A DNA stretch of 64,000 nucleotides from Flavobacteriales bacterium (GTDB taxonomy: Bacteria; Bacteroidota; Bacteroidia; Flavobacteriales_E; Vicingaceae): NCBI GenBank assembly GCA_905339165.1, contig CAJPFH010000050.1, positions 1 through 64,000 of the forward strand. Reading direction: 5' to 3'. Under the pieces are notes generated by a model. It did not search any database. It saw only the letters and a list, made by a program, of their open reading frames with translations, and was not told the origin of the DNA. This document shows positions 35,079 to 44,972 of this stretch, piece after piece (position 1 is the stretch's first letter; each line of letters opens with the position of its first letter). The position numbers and the translations under genes are program-made.

Positions 35079-35744
35079 TTATTTTTTACCTTTTTCGTTT
35101 TGCTCCTTTTTGCTATAACTAAAAACTTTTTTTTCCTCGTGTTTTAATAGTCTTTCTATATTTTTTTGGTGTGTAAACAATACCGCTATGGCAATAAAAA
35201 TAGAAAAAGCAATAAGAGAAGGCACGGTAGATTCTTGAATAAAGATGATGTATATTGGGTAAAATAAAGCACCAATCATACTACCCAAAGAAACATAGCG
35301 AAAAACCAGTAATACCATAAGGAATATAGCTAAAGAAATAAGAGCCGCCTCGCTGTTCATGGCCAGCATTGCCCCTAGCAGAGTTGCAATTCCTTTTCCT
35401 CCATTAAATTGTGCAAAAACAGGAAATATATGTCCGACAAGGGCTGCCAAACAAAGTAAAAGTTGCATATTTACAAAAGGAACTGTATAGGGCTGCAATG
35501 TATCGAAAAATCGAAGCATTTGGACAGCTAAAAAACCTTTTAATACATCAACAATTAACACAAATATTCCGGGCCTCTTACCAAGCACTCGCATAGTATT
35601 GGTTGCTCCGGCATTCTTGCTCCCGTGTTCTCTTATATCGATATTGTAAAAGCACTTTCCAACCCACACTGCCGTAGGTATAGAGCCCAACAAATAGGCT
35701 AGTAGCAGAAGCAAAAGGTTTTGTATGCTGAATATATCTTGCAT
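35079..35744 (-). CDS. plsY: Glycerol-3-phosphate acyltransferase PlsY
   Basis: A 221-aa membrane enzyme that transfers acyl groups from acyl-phosphate to glycerol-3-phosphate, the first step of phospholipid synthesis. The family motifs are clear: LGSIPTAVWVG, HGSKNAGATNTMRVLGKRPG and FNGGKGIATLLGA. About five membrane helices. It ends one base before the start of the 1,997-aa gene and begins 3 bp after the 1,482-aa gene, so all share one transcript. Confidence 0.96.
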   Translation of the reverse strand: MQDIFSIQNLLLLLLAYLLGSIPTAVWVGKCFYNIDIREHGSKNAGATNTMRVLGKRPGIFVLIVDVLKGFLAVQMLRFFDTLQPYTVPFVNMQLLLCLAALVGHIFPVFAQFNGGKGIATLLGAMLAMNSEAALISLAIFLMVLLVFRYVSLGSMIGALFYPIYIIFIQESTVPSLIAFSIFIAIAVLFTHQKNIERLLKHEEKKVFSYSKKEQNEKGKK

Positions 35745-35747
35745 CTT

Positions 35748-38700
35748 TTATTCGTTATCTATTCCTTTTAAAAAATCTGTTTTTTTACGCACCGTAGAAA
35801 GCATAAACTGATAGGGTTCCTGCCCTTTGGTTACTTCCATTTTTCGTTTATCGGGTTTAAGTTCCTGAATGTAATTGTTAAAAGGATCGTTTGAAGAAAT
35901 GGCCTGCATAACTCCTCTAGTATAAGAAAAGAAATACCAATTATTCGGATCAATTTCTAAATAAATATTTACAATATCTCCACTGCGTTTTTTTACTATT
36001 TCTATTGTTCCTTCTACGTATTTATTAACTTGTTCTTTTAAAATATTTGCCACACCAATTCGGCTTATTGATTTATAAGAATTTTTTTCTTTAATCCATT
36101 TAAATTTTACATCGGTAATTACAATGCTTTTGTTTAGAGCATCGGGAGTTCTTTTTAGGGTACCATTTAGACTTAACTGCGAAATGACTTTATCAGCTTC
36201 TTCTTTAGGCATCAGCTCTCTTAAAGCTCTCTCAAAAACAGGCCGTTCGTATTCCACAGGGTCTAACGATGTTTTTTCATTTATTTGAGAAGCCATCTTT
36301 TCCATAGCGTTGTTATGAAAGAAGAAATCGATTATCATAACCATATCAAAAACGGCTGTATTATCAAGCTGGCTGTGTACCACATTCCCTGAAGTTTCTA
36401 TTTTTAATTGTCCTGTTTTTACACCCAAATCCATTTTGCCCTCTCCATATATTTTACAGGTTTCTGTATTTAAGCTAAGATAGTTTCCCGGGTAGGAAAT
36501 TGAGTTTATTTTTAACTTATTAGATATTTTATATTCCTTTAATTCTTTATCGTAAAACATGTACCCAAATGCCGGCAACACTTTAGCATCGCTATATTTT
36601 AGTATTCTATTTGCAAAGGCCGAATAGATACCCACAGAGTCTTTGCTGAGCATCACACTGGTCGTAAGTTTGTTATCATCTTCATCGGTAAGAACGGAAT
36701 CTATGGGAATAAAAATTTCGTTTGGATTTATTTCCGAATTGAAATAGAACCAGTTTTTGCTTAGCAAATCACAATCATGCTTGATACGGGTAAACCCTCT
36801 GAAGGTCATAAACTCGTTGTTTGAATTGATAAAGACTCTTCCATGGTAATCGTACTGCGGACTTAATGAGAAATTAGTTTCTTTTTCAATAGCCCCAGAT
36901 GCGTAGGTTTGTCCTGTGGTATCTACCCCAATGGTAGCTAAATAGATGGTTTGTTTGCCTCCGGTTTCATCAACATAATCGATGTAACCGTTCCCAGCAA
37001 AGCTCCTTTTACCAAATACATCGGCAGTAACATTATACATTTTATGATTTTGCGTTACGTAACTCGCTACCACTCTGGCGTTGTTTAGAGTTTCCATTTT
37101 TGCTTTTTCGTAAATGGTTACTTTTCCACTATCGGGGTAAATCATAGCATCGCCTACTTGCATAAAACGTACTTTTTTGGCATAGATAATATGTTTACGC
37201 AAATCGTAACGAGCCGATGGAGCAAAGAAAGATAGAGAATCTTGTTTAGGGTGAGTAGATATAAATTGTGAGCCTTCAAGTTTTACACCGGAGGCATCTT
37301 CAGCCGATGCTTTAGAGGCGGATAATTCTATATCATCGTTATCCATAAACCATTTAAATTCTTCCATAAAGCAGATGTACTGGTTTTGCGGAAATTCTAT
37401 AAAAGAACCGCCCCCATTGGAACGAAACTGCCCGTAGCGTTCTTTAAAGGTAATGTACGCCTGAACATTTTTGGTGGCAAAAGTGATGGCATCGGTGCTC
37501 ACCTCGTCTTTCAATCTAAAATCAGCTGTATCCGATTCAAATTCTACATGTTTGAATTTGTACAAATCGGCTGTCATTTCAGCCTTATCGAAACTAAATA
37601 AACCTTTACCGGTTAAACCATTCGGGGCTAAACGCAATTTTCCTGAAAGATTCGATTTATTTTCATACATGGTAATCGGCTTATCTATGCTGAAAGTGTT
37701 CATATAGTCGTTTTTGGGGTACCAACGCACACTAACATCATCTCCTCTTACAGGAGGAAATTCCACTCCGGTTTGTTGCTCGGCAATATCAAATGCCTGT
37801 GCACGAGTAAACATTGAATCGGGATGAAAAACAAAATCGTTAGAGTACGTGGTGGAAGTGATGTATTCTAACTTTCCATCGCCTCTTAAACCTTTATTAC
37901 TAAGATTAATATTATTGTAAAATGTTCCTTTTCCTCCGTACATGGCATACCCATCGGGTGGTGTTTTTCTGATAAATCCGAGAGAATAGTCGGGTTGAAG
38001 GATTAATGTTTCTTCAAAATCGGGAAATACTCCGGCCGATGCAAACAACCCATTAAATCGTAGTTGCTCGTTGGTCATATTATCTAAGCTATCAATTTTA
38101 AAGGGGTACACTTTGAAGTAGAAATTATCTCTCTTGTACACTCCATTTTGTACATTTTTTTTATCGTAAAACACAAAGGATTCTTTGAAACTGTTTAACA
38201 CAGGGAACTCGGGATAATCTTTTTTGCCTGATTTATTGAAGGGGTTATCAATCAATAAATTTCCTTGTATTTTTTCAATAACGGTTCTTACCGGTGTTAA
38301 AATATTGTTTCCGTATTCATCTTTTTTGCCTGTGGTAGCCCACATCTTAAGTGAGTCAACATTGATGAGATCTATTTTAAAGTTGTCGTATTCAAAGGCA
38401 AATTCTTTTCCGTAAAAATCGAACTTACCTGCACGAATAATCCCTGCAAAGGTAAAATCTCTGTTTTTCTTTACTACAATTTTATCATTGAGCGGAAAAA
38501 TATAAACTTGTTGCGAATCACTTAAAAGAATGGATTTAATACCATAAATAGTTAAGTCGAAATTGAGCAGGTTTAGTTTGGCATTTTCGGTAGAAATATC
38601 GGAATTGAATTCAATTACATCGTAATCTACCTTAGCAGAGCGAGCCATTACGCTGTTATGTAGTTTATCTTTTACGGTAAACATTTTATTTTTATAATCG

Positions 38701-40196
38701 TACATTACGTAGCCTTTGTTGGAAAGCAGAATAAGAAATAATTCGGTTTGATTTTCGGATAAACGGAGGTGAGAAGAAAGTTGATCTACCGAAAGGGAAT
38801 TTGTTTTTAACTTGTTGGCCAAATCTCTTACTTTTACGAGAGGGTGTATATCGTCTAATGCTTGCAATTGTTCGTAGCGTTGTAATTTAAAGTAATTGGA
38901 AGATTCAAAATGTGCATCAGATTTTGTGCTGATGTGCCCGAAGCGAATAAAGGGTTCGTCTATTTTCCAAGATAGTTCTTCAAATTCCATATCGAGTTTA
39001 TGAAATGAATTGAAATAAGGTGAAATGGAAATGCCCTTATTATCTCGAAAAAGTGTTAATTCTTTTTTATCTATTAAATATTTAAAGTCTAATCCGGGGT
39101 GGTAAATAGAATCTCCTTCTAAGTAGATTGTTACCGAGGCTAAATCGGAGGCAAACTTTGTGTTTCTTATGCCTAAGGCTTTAGAGGCAATGGTAATGAA
39201 TTTCTTTTTGTCTCGATAGAAGTATAGGTAGGCATCTTGTTCGCTGCTGCCTCTACCCACAAACTTTGCTCCCTGCATGGAAAAACCGCCTTCATAATCT
39301 ACATTTTCTGCAATATTTTTAATTTGTATTCTTTTACTGTAGGAATCGAAACGTGGGTAGGTGGCACTTTCTTCAGTTACATTGGCCATTACTTTTTCGG
39401 TAAGTTTTCCGATAAGAGGTTTTTTAAAATAATGTGTGTTGAAGAACGTAACGGAATCTACGCTAAAGTCGGAAGATTTCATTCTGATTTTATACTTACC
39501 TATTTCTGCATACACTTCATTCGAATTAAGACCAGCTCTTCTCCAATCCACTTTCCCACCCTCGCCTACCCATAAGTTTTCGGTAGGATAAAAAACACCC
39601 TTTGTGTTGTAAATAACTGCACTATCGCCTTTGGCAAAGCAAATTAAATTGAGCGAAGGAAATATCATCACCGGAACGGTGTCGAACTCAAAAATGTAGT
39701 TGCTGTTACTGGCTGTCCAGGAAACAGCCTCCGATTTATACATTAAATTTTCGCTAAACAAATTATTGCACACCTCAATGTAGTCGGCATACATTTGTTT
39801 ACTCTTTCGGCTTTTTCCTCCAATCAGTTTTTCAACTATTTCTTGCCATACATCGAAACTTTCCTGATTTTGGTAGGGGCTAAGTACAAAACTCACTACA
39901 GTATTTAGGTAATTTACAAAATCAGGAAAAGGTCTCATTTTTTTTTCTAACATCACATTGGAAATATGGTAAACTCCCTTTCTTTGTTTTTCACTAAATT
40001 TTCCTCCATACCAACTTTTCTGGAATTCTTTCATAAAATCTTTTGCTTCGTCTTTTCTGGCTTCACTTAAAAAGATTTTCATTTCTTCGAAATATTTAAC
40101 CGAATCGCTCGAAAATATTTTAATAGAAGATTGTTGTGCCAAAGAATAGAGCGGAAGAAGAAACACAAACAACAGATATTTTTTAATGTTTTTCAT
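35748..40196 (-). CDS. Giant exported protein of unknown function
   Basis: A 1,482-aa protein with a signal peptide (IKKYLLFVFLLPLYSLAQQ). I start at ATG 40196, which follows prmA by 2 bp; the longer frame from 40259 lies inside prmA. After a helical N-terminal ~150 residues, the rest is strand-rich with repeated patterns of the kind ITFATKNVQAYITFKERYGQF, like a long beta-solenoid or lipid-transfer groove. No catalytic motif or barrel-ending is recognised. Its place just before plsY makes an envelope or lipid role plausible, but this is inference. Confidence 0.6.
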   Translation of the reverse strand: MKNIKKYLLFVFLLPLYSLAQQSSIKIFSSDSVKYFEEMKIFLSEARKDEAKDFMKEFQKSWYGGKFSEKQRKGVYHISNVMLEKKMRPFPDFVNYLNTVVSFVLSPYQNQESFDVWQEIVEKLIGGKSRKSKQMYADYIEVCNNLFSENLMYKSEAVSWTASNSNYIFEFDTVPVMIFPSLNLICFAKGDSAVIYNTKGVFYPTENLWVGEGGKVDWRRAGLNSNEVYAEIGKYKIRMKSSDFSVDSVTFFNTHYFKKPLIGKLTEKVMANVTEESATYPRFDSYSKRIQIKNIAENVDYEGGFSMQGAKFVGRGSSEQDAYLYFYRDKKKFITIASKALGIRNTKFASDLASVTIYLEGDSIYHPGLDFKYLIDKKELTLFRDNKGISISPYFNSFHKLDMEFEELSWKIDEPFIRFGHISTKSDAHFESSNYFKLQRYEQLQALDDIHPLVKVRDLANKLKTNSLSVDQLSSHLRLSENQTELFLILLSNKGYVMYDYKNKMFTVKDKLHNSVMARSAKVDYDVIEFNSDISTENAKLNLLNFDLTIYGIKSILLSDSQQVYIFPLNDKIVVKKNRDFTFAGIIRAGKFDFYGKEFAFEYDNFKIDLINVDSLKMWATTGKKDEYGNNILTPVRTVIEKIQGNLLIDNPFNKSGKKDYPEFPVLNSFKESFVFYDKKNVQNGVYKRDNFYFKVYPFKIDSLDNMTNEQLRFNGLFASAGVFPDFEETLILQPDYSLGFIRKTPPDGYAMYGGKGTFYNNINLSNKGLRGDGKLEYITSTTYSNDFVFHPDSMFTRAQAFDIAEQQTGVEFPPVRGDDVSVRWYPKNDYMNTFSIDKPITMYENKSNLSGKLRLAPNGLTGKGLFSFDKAEMTADLYKFKHVEFESDTADFRLKDEVSTDAITFATKNVQAYITFKERYGQFRSNGGGSFIEFPQNQYICFMEEFKWFMDNDDIELSASKASAEDASGVKLEGSQFISTHPKQDSLSFFAPSARYDLRKHIIYAKKVRFMQVGDAMIYPDSGKVTIYEKAKMETLNNARVVASYVTQNHKMYNVTADVFGKRSFAGNGYIDYVDETGGKQTIYLATIGVDTTGQTYASGAIEKETNFSLSPQYDYHGRVFINSNNEFMTFRGFTRIKHDCDLLSKNWFYFNSEINPNEIFIPIDSVLTDEDDNKLTTSVMLSKDSVGIYSAFANRILKYSDAKVLPAFGYMFYDKELKEYKISNKLKINSISYPGNYLSLNTETCKIYGEGKMDLGVKTGQLKIETSGNVVHSQLDNTAVFDMVMIIDFFFHNNAMEKMASQINEKTSLDPVEYERPVFERALRELMPKEEADKVISQLSLNGTLKRTPDALNKSIVITDVKFKWIKEKNSYKSISRIGVANILKEQVNKYVEGTIEIVKKRSGDIVNIYLEIDPNNWYFFSYTRGVMQAISSNDPFNNYIQELKPDKRKMEVTKGQEPYQFMLSTVRKKTDFLKGIDNE

Positions 40197-40198
40197 TT

Positions 40199-41032
40199 CT
40201 ATTCTTTTTTTAGTAATAAACAGGCCCACTCCTCTTGGTACGATGCATTTTGTATGCAAAATCCATATTCTTTTGCTTTTTCGATTAGCATAGGGCTATC
40301 GGTTTTAAAAAAACCGCTGATTAAAAGTTGGTCGTTTAATGTTAAACAGTTGGCATACAAATGCATATCCTCAATCAAGATGTTTCGGTTTATATTTGCT
40401 AATATCGTATTAAATGTTTTACCAATCAAATAAGCCGCATTTCCCAATTCGACTTGCACTTTCTCAGAATTATTTAACGCCTTATTATCCAAAGAGTTAT
40501 AGTATGCCCATTCATCATTATCAATAGCCATAATTTGTGCTGCCCCCATTTTCTCGGCCAAAAAAGCCAGTACTCCGGTACCACAACCCATATCGAGCAC
40601 TTTTTTATTTTTTAAGTTCATTCCTAACATTTGTTCTATCATTAACGCTGTGGTTTGGTGATGCCCTGTTCCGAATGACATTTTTGGCTCTATTATCAAC
40701 TCAATAGGATAACTTTTTCTTAATTGATGAAAAGGTGCTTTTATAACGCATCTTTCAGCTACCACAATAGGTTCAAAACTTTTCTCCCAAAGTTCGTTCC
40801 AGTTTTTATCGGGTATTTCTTCTATAGTATAATTTAGACCTAAAAAATAGGAATTGATATTCAATACTTCTGTTAAATTCTTTTCGTTAAAAAAGCTTTT
40901 ATTGATGTAAGCATTTAGTGTTTCTTGTGTTTCTTCAAAACTATCAAAATGTTGTTCGGATAGCTCTGCTATTAATATTTCTGAAAGAATTTTATTACTC
41001 TTTAATAAAAAAGATACTTTAAGATATGGCAT
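40199..41032 (-). CDS. prmA: Ribosomal protein L11 methyltransferase
   Basis: A 277-aa SAM-dependent methyltransferase. The motif I sequence VLDMGCGTGVLAFLAEKMGA and IMAIDNDEWAY, together with EPKMSFGTGHHQTT upstream, are diagnostic for PrmA, which trimethylates ribosomal protein L11. I start at ATG 41032 (MPYLKVSF), one base past the tpiA stop, rather than the frame's Met at 41050 inside tpiA. Confidence 0.92.
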   Translation of the reverse strand: MPYLKVSFLLKSNKILSEILIAELSEQHFDSFEETQETLNAYINKSFFNEKNLTEVLNINSYFLGLNYTIEEIPDKNWNELWEKSFEPIVVAERCVIKAPFHQLRKSYPIELIIEPKMSFGTGHHQTTALMIEQMLGMNLKNKKVLDMGCGTGVLAFLAEKMGAAQIMAIDNDEWAYYNSLDNKALNNSEKVQVELGNAAYLIGKTFNTILANINRNILIEDMHLYANCLTLNDQLLISGFFKTDSPMLIEKAKEYGFCIQNASYQEEWACLLLKKE

Positions 41033-41033
41033 T

Positions 41034-41777
41034 TTAAAAGGAATTGGCAATGGCTAAAAAGTCGCTTACATTCAACGAAGCCCCGCCAATAAGTCCTCCG
41101 TCTATATCCGGTTGTTTAAAAAGTTCCTTCGCATTTGCCGGAGTACAACTTCCGCCATATAAAATGCTTGTTTGATGGGCTACTGATGGGTGAATTTGTG
41201 AAAGAAGAGAACGTATAAAACGGTGCATGTCTTGTGCATCTGAGGCGGAGGCGGTTTTTCCTGTGCCTATAGCCCACACAGGTTCGTAGGCTATAATAAC
41301 TTTAGTAAATTGCTCTAAAGACAAATGAAACAACCCGTTTTTAAGTTGTTCTTCAACCACCTTAAAATGTTGTTGATTTTCTCTTTCGTTCAACATTTCG
41401 CCACAACAGAATATAAGGGTGAGACCGGATTGAACTACAGTACTTGCTTTTTTTGCTAAGATAGCATCGGTTTCATTGAAAAATTGTCTTCGTTCCGAAT
41501 GCCCAATAATTACAGCATTTGCACCAACCGAAGCAATCATTGATGAGGATATTTCTCCTGTAAACGCTCCTTTTGTTTCAAAATGACAGTTTTGTGCCCC
41601 TATTATCACTTTGTTATTTACAATACCCACTGCTTCGGTAAGATAAATTGCCGGAGGAAAGACCATTAATTGTACCTCTTTGGGTAAAACCGATTGCTGA
41701 ATCAGATTAAAAAAATCGCAGGCCTCATCCCTGCTCTTGTTCATTTTCCAATTTCCGGCAACTATTTTTTTTCTCAT
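41034..41777 (-). CDS. tpiA: Triosephosphate isomerase
   Basis: A 247-aa TIM-barrel enzyme of glycolysis interconverting DHAP and glyceraldehyde-3-phosphate. Substrate Asn-Lys in GNWKMN (residues 8-13), catalytic His in IGHSERRQFF and catalytic Glu in AYEPVWAIGTG are all present, as is the phosphate loop YGGSCTPANA. Full length. It lies between the permease gene (6 bp) and prmA. Confidence 0.98.
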   Translation of the reverse strand: MRKKIVAGNWKMNKSRDEACDFFNLIQQSVLPKEVQLMVFPPAIYLTEAVGIVNNKVIIGAQNCHFETKGAFTGEISSSMIASVGANAVIIGHSERRQFFNETDAILAKKASTVVQSGLTLIFCCGEMLNERENQQHFKVVEEQLKNGLFHLSLEQFTKVIIAYEPVWAIGTGKTASASDAQDMHRFIRSLLSQIHPSVAHQTSILYGGSCTPANAKELFKQPDIDGGLIGGASLNVSDFLAIANSF

Positions 41778-41783
41778 ATAAAT

Positions 41784-42863
41784 CTATCTGATTCTTACAC
41801 GAGGATCTAAAATGGCATACGATATATCTACTAATACATTAATTACCACAAAGGCGGTTGAGGTAATAAGCACACCACCCATTACAACCGGCAAATCGTA
41901 TTTTACCAACGCATTGTATAATTCCCATCCAACACCTTTCCAAGAAAAAATAATTTCTACAAATAAAGCTCCGGCTAATAAACTGGCAAACATACCGGAT
42001 AAAGCGGTAACCACTGGGTTTAATGCGTTTTTTAAGGCATGTTTAAATATTACGGTTCTAAAGCGAAGCCCTTTTGCATTAGCGGTTCTAATATAATCGG
42101 AAGATAGCACTTCTAATAAAGAATTTCGCATTAATTGTATCACCACTGCCAATGGCCTAATGCCTAATGCTACTGCAGGAAGTATGAGGTTTTTCAAGTC
42201 GAGGTATTCTCCATCTCCATAGTCGTCTATTGTGTATAAACTACCTATTGCATTTAAACCGGTGTATTCCGAAAGCATGTATCCAAAAACCCAAGATATA
42301 ATAACGCCAATGTAAAAAGAAGGGCCAGACATTCCTAATGATGCCAGAAAGAGCGATAAATGATCTACCCAAGTATTTTTATAAATGGCCGTAATGATAC
42401 CTCCAATAATACCTAAAAAAGCAGCGAGTATAATGGAGGCAAATGCCAACACTGCTGTTTCGGGAAGAGTTTCTATAATAATCTCCGATACCTTTCTTTT
42501 GGATTGGTATGATCGCCTTAGGTAGGGGTACTTAAGCACCATTACTTTTGACTTTGAGATATTGAATAATTTAATATAATCGTACTTGGCCGGGTCTAGA
42601 TACAAATAATGATTTTCGTTTTGCATTTCGTGTAAAGAAAGAGGCATTAAATCGTTGATATACATAATGTATTGTGCCGAAAGAGGTTTATCTAAGCCTA
42701 AATCGCGATTAATGGCATCGATAGAGGCTTGGTCGGCACGTTGGCCCAACATCATACGAGCCGGGTCGCCAGGTAGTACGTTAAACAATAAAAAAACCAC
42801 GGTAATCACTCCTGCTAATACTAACAGACCGTAAAATGCTCTTCGTAGAAAAAAGATAGTCAA
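41784..42863 (-). CDS. DppB/OppB-type ABC transporter permease
   Basis: A 359-aa inner-membrane permease of peptide/nickel ABC importers. The N-terminal FLLFNVLPGDPARMMLGQRA and the EAA-like loop VLSSDYIRTANAKGLRFRTVIFKHALKNAL are family signatures; about six helices. Unusually, no DppC, ATPase or binding protein is next to it; they must lie elsewhere. An inserted stretch of ~60 residues (EMQNENHYLYLDPAKYDYIK) after the first helix is longer than in standard DppB. Confidence 0.92.
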   Translation of the reverse strand: MTIFFLRRAFYGLLVLAGVITVVFLLFNVLPGDPARMMLGQRADQASIDAINRDLGLDKPLSAQYIMYINDLMPLSLHEMQNENHYLYLDPAKYDYIKLFNISKSKVMVLKYPYLRRSYQSKRKVSEIIIETLPETAVLAFASIILAAFLGIIGGIITAIYKNTWVDHLSLFLASLGMSGPSFYIGVIISWVFGYMLSEYTGLNAIGSLYTIDDYGDGEYLDLKNLILPAVALGIRPLAVVIQLMRNSLLEVLSSDYIRTANAKGLRFRTVIFKHALKNALNPVVTALSGMFASLLAGALFVEIIFSWKGVGWELYNALVKYDLPVVMGGVLITSTAFVVINVLVDISYAILDPRVRIR

Positions 42864-42875
42864 TTTAATTTATTT

Positions 42876-44405
42876 TTAGTTATTGTTTAAATATTTTTCT
42901 TTTACCGTTTTATAATCGGGAATATTCGCATCATTCCATTTTGCCAACACTGTTCCTTCTTTTAGAAGTAATAAACCGGGATTGGAACGAATAATGGTTT
43001 TCAGCGTAATTTCATCGCAGGTGTAAAAATCGTACATGGCTTGGGTATCATGCCGTAGTTTTTCTACCTCTTCGTAACCAGAAGCCGTGAGAGCTATAAA
43101 GGTTTTTCCTTCGGAATTGCAATCATTGGCAAGTTTATTAATTTTTTCAAAAGCGGCTTTATTGGTTTTTGATACATTGTAAACAATGAGCATAAAAACA
43201 GGCTCTGTATCAGATAAATAATCTTCGGCATAATCATTTCCATCATCGGCAATTATAGTAAAATCGGTTATTGTTGCTTTATCGCCTTGTTTAATGAGTT
43301 TATTATTTGTGCTTACCCATACCCAGGTACTATCGTCCCATGGATAGCTTTGTTGCGTAAATTCTTTTATCTCGCCCGTTTGTGTGTTTTTATAGGTAAG
43401 TAATGTTTCGTACACATCGGGCTGAGCTCCTTCGGGTAACTTCATTTGCTGTAGAATGTTTTTACCCACAGCATATGGTCTGAAATCTTTTATTGGCAAA
43501 TTTTTTAGGCAGTAAGTGGTAAAAATAATACAAACACTACCCAACACGATAGCTGTTAGCCACTCTTTATAAGCATTTATAAGGGGTAACAATTTAATAA
43601 TCGCATAAATTAGTAAGGAAACAAGGGTAAAATAAGAAGGGAAATCCCAATGAAATAATCCACCGGAAAAAGCAACAATTAAAATGAGCGAAACGGGTAA
43701 AATAATCAGATCGTCTTTAAGGGTATTTAGTTTTATTTTTTTGCTTTGTAATAGTAAAACCAATACAAAGAAAAGCAGTGTAATATCTTTGTAAAATGAT
43801 TCCCATGGAGTTAACGAACGACCTACCGAACCTTTTAAGGCATCGCCAAAACATCCGCAATCGTTTACGCATAATTTGTTAAATGAAATGCCTGCATTCA
43901 GGGCCTCTTGTTGTGCATCGTTACAAGAAGCTGTAAACCAAGTAAGCCACGCAAAAAAAAGTGTCATTGCCAATAAAATCCAATGGGTAATTTTTGCTTT
44001 TCCGCCAACCAGTACAGCAAGCCCTAATAATACTTCGGCTGAGGAAATGATGATGGCTAAGGGTAATGCCACTTCATGAAAAGAAGCAAAAAAAGCTCCG
44101 AGTGAGCGTTCATCGAAATACTCCTCGAGTTTATATGAAAAACCCAATGGGTCGTTCGATTTGATAAGACCTGATACAATAAATAATGAACCGGTGAAAA
44201 TTCTTGAAATATAGGTTGCAACCGTTATTCCGTTTGGGTGTATTAGAATAATAATGCCCAAAATTAATGCTGCCAATGTAAACATCCAGTAGATGGAAAA
44301 AGCATCTACCACACCGGGACTAAGTTTCGCTAAGACAATAAAAACGATACTCAGCATGATGTAGAGTAAACCCAAAATTCCGTGTAACGATTTAATCTGT
44401 TTCAT
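42876..44405 (-). CDS. BT_3928-like DoxX-type membrane protein with thioredoxin-like tail
   Basis: A 509-aa protein. The first ~330 residues hold about nine to ten hydrophobic helices, including a DoxX/MauE-like block and NDCGCFGDA, a Cys-rich motif seen in this family. The C-terminal ~150 residues look thioredoxin-like (PVFMLIVYNVSKTNKAAFEKINKLA) but show no CxxC. It matches the BT_3928 family of Bacteroidota. It overlaps DUF1599 by 4 bp (ATGA). Probably a redox or thiol membrane protein. Confidence 0.8.
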   Translation of the reverse strand: MKQIKSLHGILGLLYIMLSIVFIVLAKLSPGVVDAFSIYWMFTLAALILGIIILIHPNGITVATYISRIFTGSLFIVSGLIKSNDPLGFSYKLEEYFDERSLGAFFASFHEVALPLAIIISSAEVLLGLAVLVGGKAKITHWILLAMTLFFAWLTWFTASCNDAQQEALNAGISFNKLCVNDCGCFGDALKGSVGRSLTPWESFYKDITLLFFVLVLLLQSKKIKLNTLKDDLIILPVSLILIVAFSGGLFHWDFPSYFTLVSLLIYAIIKLLPLINAYKEWLTAIVLGSVCIIFTTYCLKNLPIKDFRPYAVGKNILQQMKLPEGAQPDVYETLLTYKNTQTGEIKEFTQQSYPWDDSTWVWVSTNNKLIKQGDKATITDFTIIADDGNDYAEDYLSDTEPVFMLIVYNVSKTNKAAFEKINKLANDCNSEGKTFIALTASGYEEVEKLRHDTQAMYDFYTCDEITLKTIIRSNPGLLLLKEGTVLAKWNDANIPDYKTVKEKYLNNN

Positions 44406-44947
44406 GTGTTTTCTTCAGCTAAACGTATTAGTGCAAAAACTGCATAATTAATAATGTCGTAGTAGTTTGAATCAATACCTTCAGAGACTATTGTTTTTCC
44501 TTGGTTGTTTTCTATTTGTTTTATTCGCTGCAATTTTACCAATATCATATCGGTTAATGAACTGATTCTCATTTCACGCCATGCTTCGTCATAATCATGG
44601 TTTTTATCTTCCATTAAACTTTTAGCCTTTTGTATAAATGTATCGTAGTAAAATTCGGCTTTATTCGCTTCCATACCCGATTCATCGGCATAACCCAATT
44701 CTAACTGTACTAAGGCCATTACAGAATAATTTACAATACCCATAAATTCGGGTTTAATACCCTCATCTACTTTTGAAAATCCGCGTTCCTGTATGCTTCG
44801 AATCCGTTTAGCTTTTATATAAATTTGATCGGTTAAGGAGCTGCTTCGGAACGTACGCCATGCGGTACCGTAATCTTTTAGTTTTTTAACAAAAATTTCG
44901 CGGCACTCTTTTATTGTGTTATTATATTGCTCAGAAGTAGTATTCAT
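44402..44947 (-). CDS. DUF1599 protein
   Basis: A 181-aa cytoplasmic protein with two copies of the DUF1599 motif: KKLKDYGTAWRTFRSSSLTDQI and DKNHDYDEAWREMRISSLTDMI, each followed by RIRSIQ / RIKQIE. The function is unknown; the all-alpha repeat recalls NTP pyrophosphohydrolases. I start at ATG 44947; the frame's earlier Met at 45010 lies inside the folP region and before the promoter. First gene of the long minus-strand run. Confidence 0.88.
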   Translation of the reverse strand: MNTTSEQYNNTIKECREIFVKKLKDYGTAWRTFRSSSLTDQIYIKAKRIRSIQERGFSKVDEGIKPEFMGIVNYSVMALVQLELGYADESGMEANKAEFYYDTFIQKAKSLMEDKNHDYDEAWREMRISSLTDMILVKLQRIKQIENNQGKTIVSEGIDSNYYDIINYAVFALIRLAEENT

Positions 44948-44972
44948 TTGTAACTTCACACCAAAAAATAAA

